A stretch of DNA of 30,532 bases from Pseudomonadota bacterium (GTDB taxonomy: Bacteria; Pseudomonadota; Gammaproteobacteria; Burkholderiales; Thiobacillaceae): contig JAJZRT010000004.1 of NCBI GenBank assembly GCA_021802595.1, positions 1 to 30,532 of the forward strand, given 5' to 3'. The notes beneath the pieces were generated by a model. That model had not been told where the DNA came from. It saw nothing but the letters and a program-made list of their open reading frames with translations, and made no database searches. This document shows, piece after piece, positions 29,180 through 30,532 of the stretch. The position numbers and the translations under genes were made by a program. Numbering within the stretch: the first letter of the stretch is position 1; every line of letters starts with the position of its first letter.

Positions 29180-29460
29180 TGCTCACCCCCTTGCTGCGGC
29201 GCAGCAGAGGGTTTTTTACGCGGTCGTCCAGCTTTACGTTTTTCCTTCGTAGCCGCAGGTTGCTCGCGGTATTGATCGAGCCACTGCAAGACTTCCGTGA
29301 GTTTCCAGCGGGGTTGCTTGGTGCCGGGCGGTATGTAGGCCGGTGGCAGGCTGTTGGGTTTTCTGCACCGGTCGGCCTGCAAGCTTCCAATACTACGGCC
29401 CAGCAAAACAGACAGTAAGGCGTAACCAAATACCGGGGGGAACTGCTGATGATCCGACAT
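29176..29460 (-). CDS. AlpA/excisionase-like small DNA-binding protein
   Basis: The 94-aa protein (MSDHQQFPPVFGYALLSVLL) carries a small winged-helix region like AlpA-type regulators and excisionases: LLGRSIGSLQADRCRKPNSL, PPAYIPPGTKQPRW, LTEVLQWLDQY. A basic tail (KEKRKAGRPRKKPS) with an AT-hook-like GRPRK follows. GCAAGGAGTCTGTA before the ATG at 29460 fixes the start. As first gene of the control operon near the right end it is the best candidate for the excision factor that helps int, or for the activator of island genes. Confidence 0.8.
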   Translation of the reverse strand: MSDHQQFPPVFGYALLSVLLGRSIGSLQADRCRKPNSLPPAYIPPGTKQPRWKLTEVLQWLDQYREQPAATKEKRKAGRPRKKPSAAPQQGGEQ

Positions 29461-29498
29461 TACAGACTCCTTGCGGAGTCGCCGGGCATGCACGCGAA

Positions 29499-29529
29499 AA
29501 GGGTCGCTGCGCTGCGCGCGGCGACCCTT
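29499..29529 (-). terminator. Rho-independent terminator after the membrane protein gene
   Basis: On the minus strand AAGGGTCGC and GCGACCCTT form a perfect 9-bp stem around a GC loop, ending in CCCTTTTC. It lies 30 bases after the stop of the 29559-30095 gene and before the AlpA-like gene, so it separates the two units. The control operon must start its own transcript downstream of it or read through. Confidence 0.7.
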
Positions 29530-29540
29530 GATAATTGTTT

Positions 29541-29568
29541 GCTAAAATTAGCTAAAAGCTAAATTAGC
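29541..29568. promoter_or_regulatory. Paired GCTAA..TTAGC palindromes
   Basis: GCTAA AA TTAGC (29541-29552) and GCTAA A TTAGC (29558-29568) lie in an AT-rich patch upstream of the AlpA-like operon and overlap the 3' end of the membrane gene. Their 17-base spacing suits binding to one face of the helix at about 1.5 turns. They look like operator sites for a small regulator of the control operon. Confidence 0.5.
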
Positions 29569-30095
29569 GCCAAGGCCGCCATGGTGGCGGCGTGGCCCTT
29601 CCCCTGATTCATGTTGCGTTGCAGCAAACAAACATGTGCGGCGCGCGCCCGAGCGCGTGCCACATCTACGGCGCGTCGACCCAGCCGGCGCGCGCATGAC
29701 TCTGCGCCGGCTGAAGCCAGTGCGGCGGCGGCCAGTGCCGCGGCGCGTTGCGGGCGCGCATCAAGGAGGCTCAAAATGTGGGCGAGCAGGTTGGCAACAT
29801 GTGGGATAGCAGCCAGCGCCAGCTCCACAGCGGCGGCAGCAGCCAGCCCGGCCGTCGCCCAGCGCGGCGCACGCTGTGCCTCAAAGCAGCCGATTGTGAT
29901 GGCCAACAGCAGTACACGCCAGCCGTTGGCCACCCAGCTTGGCTGGCCGAGATGGGCATGCACGGCCAGCGCACTGGCCAATGCCAGCAACGCAAGCGCT
30001 GGCCGAAGCACGCCGACGAAACGGCCCAGCTGCACGTGCGCAACTGCGCAATACGCATCAAGCCAATGATTCAGCGTGCGGGAGGCGGATTCCAT
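29559..30095 (-). CDS. Multi-helix membrane protein next to the right end
   Basis: The 178-aa protein (MESASRTLNHWLDAYCAVAH) is Ala-rich and mostly hydrophobic, with about four membrane segments (LRPALALLALASALAVHAHL, GWRVLLLAITIGC, AGLAAAAAVELALAAIPHVA, AAALAAAALASAGAES) and a basic C-terminus. The ATG at 30095 is taken as the start since it begins before the first amphipathic helix, but no clear ribosome binding site marks it and a start 10 codons further up is possible. I do not recognise a family. It is the first gene inside the right end, with its promoter among the putative integrase arm sites. Confidence 0.65.
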   Translation of the reverse strand: MESASRTLNHWLDAYCAVAHVQLGRFVGVLRPALALLALASALAVHAHLGQPSWVANGWRVLLLAITIGCFEAQRAPRWATAGLAAAAAVELALAAIPHVANLLAHILSLLDARPQRAAALAAAALASAGAESCARRLGRRAVDVARARARAAHVCLLQRNMNQGKGHAATMAALALI

Positions 30096-30136
30096 TGAGG
30101 CAGCATAGCGCGCGACGCAGGCCACCGCAAGCTACT

Positions 30137-30232
30137 GGTGTGACAAAAACTTGCACATGACCACAGTTCATAATATTGACTTGTATGGCCTGCGCGGCGC
30201 TTGGCACACTTTTGTCACACCGAGGTGTGACA
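30137..30232. promoter_or_regulatory. GGTGTGACA half-sites: candidate right arm sites or operator
   Basis: GGTGTGACAAAA (30137-30148) is matched by the inverted TTTTGTCACACC at 30210-30221, which joins a third copy to make the perfect palindrome TGTCACACCGAGGTGTGACA (30213-30232). TTTGTCACACCGAGG resembles TTTGTCACGCGAGG beside int at the left end. A TATTAT -10-like element for the membrane gene lies between the sites (around 30172). Confidence 0.55.
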
Positions 30233-30247
30233 TTGGCTGTAATTGTG

Positions 30248-30287
30248 AGTAACCGATAGTAAGCGATAGCAAGGAATTACTTAAGTA
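30248..30287. repeat. Tandem 10-bp repeats and palindrome near right end
   Basis: Three tandem units AGTAACCGAT, AGTAAGCGAT, AGCAAGGAAT (30248-30277) are followed by the palindrome TACTTAAGTA (30278-30287) and two AGTATTA copies, 20-30 bases before the tRNA 3' end. One-turn spacing suggests a protein-binding site, perhaps for the excision factor. Confidence 0.55.
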
Positions 30288-30302
30288 TTATCAGAGTATT
30301 AC

Positions 30303-30378
30303 TGGTGCCGGCACCCCGACTCGAACGGGGGACCTACCGCTTACAAGGCGGTTGCTCTACCAACTGAGCTATGCCGGC
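30303..30378 (-). tRNA. tRNA-Thr (anticodon UGU)
   Basis: A complete 76-base cloverleaf is visible: acceptor GCCGGCA/TGCCGGC, D arm GCTCAGTTGGTAGAGC, anticodon stem ACCGC/GCGGT with loop CTTGTAA (anticodon TGT, reading ACA), T arm CCCCG TTCGAGT CGGGG and encoded CCA. It is the island's integration target. Its 5' side belongs to the chromosome on the right; its 3' side, left of the crossover, should have been brought by the island and rebuilds the gene. Confidence 0.97.
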
Positions 30379-30421
30379 GTGCGCGCATTGTAACCGGGCA
30401 CCCCTGGCGCGGCCGCCGCGC

Positions 30422-30532
30422 TCAGTCGCAGGCGCGCGCTTGCGCGTCGAGGATGTCGGGATGCGGCACCAGCGCCTGCCACGCGAAGCCGGGCGTCGCC
30501 GGCAGCTGGAACTCGATGTGGTATTGCGGCAC
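30422..30532 (-). CDS. Partial chromosomal gene, C-terminus
   Basis: The last 36 codons of a minus-strand gene enter from the right edge (VPQYHIEFQLPATPGFAWQA, then LVPHPDILDAQARACD and stop TGA at 30422). Codon use is that of a GC-rich coding region. It is host DNA just outside the island. I do not recognise the protein from this fragment. Confidence 0.55.
   Translation of the reverse strand: MPQYHIEFQLPATPGFAWQALVPHPDILDAQARACD

Larger units (their letters stand above)
80..30350. mobile_element. tRNA-Thr genomic island, probable mobilizable integrative element
   Basis: The element is bounded by two copies of the 3' part of a tRNA-Thr gene. The left copy (80-127) is a fragment; the right copy is part of the intact tRNA. 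A tyrosine integrase reads inward from the left end. Inside are a MobF relaxase, a coupling protein, small mobilization-type genes, a toxin-antitoxin pair and defence cargo. No mating-pair-formation (VirB/Trb/TraB-type) genes are present, so transfer would need a helper channel. Integrase next to a tRNA fragment plus cargo is the classical plan of such islands; the mobilizable status is inferred from gene content. Confidence 0.85.

Overview
The window is almost exactly one genomic island of about 30.2 kb inserted in a tRNA-Thr(UGU) gene of a GC-rich proteobacterium. GC content, the short overlapping operons and the style of the transfer genes suggest a gamma- or beta-proteobacterium, possibly Xanthomonadales-like; this taxonomic guess is weak. 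The intact tRNA is at the right end (30303-30378, minus). A displaced 3' half of a tRNA-Thr lies at the left end (80-127). The two share a perfect 20-bp core over the anticodon arm, the expected crossover site of the tyrosine integrase at 216-1262. About 80-150 bp of chromosome flank each side.

Layout, left to right: (1) integrase; (2) a minus-strand type III restriction-modification operon (10396 to 1463): mod, an AlbA_2/ATPase gene, a broken RhuM-like gene preceded by a duplicate of the mod 3' end, res, and a small winged-helix membrane protein; (3) a DUF6573-like gene and a RadC/JAB gene; (4) a cargo segment (about 12.0-19.7 kb) bracketed by two diverged copies of a roughly 300-bp non-coding repeat, holding a small membrane protein, an overlapping gene pair with an HNH nuclease, an AT-richer unknown protein, and a MobF relaxase/helicase plus coupling protein (traI, traD); (5) a compact ubiquitin-like conjugation cassette (22422 to 20179, minus): Ubl, E2-like, JAMM peptidase, E1-like and a DUF2622-like protein, divergent from an XRE repressor and ImmA/IrrE metallopeptidase pair, followed by a trypsin-like protease; (6) a small mobilization-type operon (25750 to 24853) and a 430-bp non-coding stretch packed with perfect hairpins; (7) two small membrane proteins; (8) a MazEF-type toxin-antitoxin pair; (9) a control operon (29460 to 27686) of an AlpA-like DNA-binding protein, an unknown protein, a winged-helix protein and a small HTH gene interrupted by a 13-G tract; (10) a membrane protein and likely integrase arm sites next to the tRNA.

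No type IV secretion channel genes are present, so the island looks mobilizable rather than self-transmissible: its own relaxase and coupling protein would need a helper channel. It carries at least two defence-type systems (type III RM and the Ubl cassette), possibly more (HNH pair, protease), and a toxin-antitoxin pair that would stabilise it. The most unusual items are the Ubl cassette with its XRE-ImmA control pair, the hairpin array, the repeat that may contain oriT, and the homopolymer-interrupted regulator.
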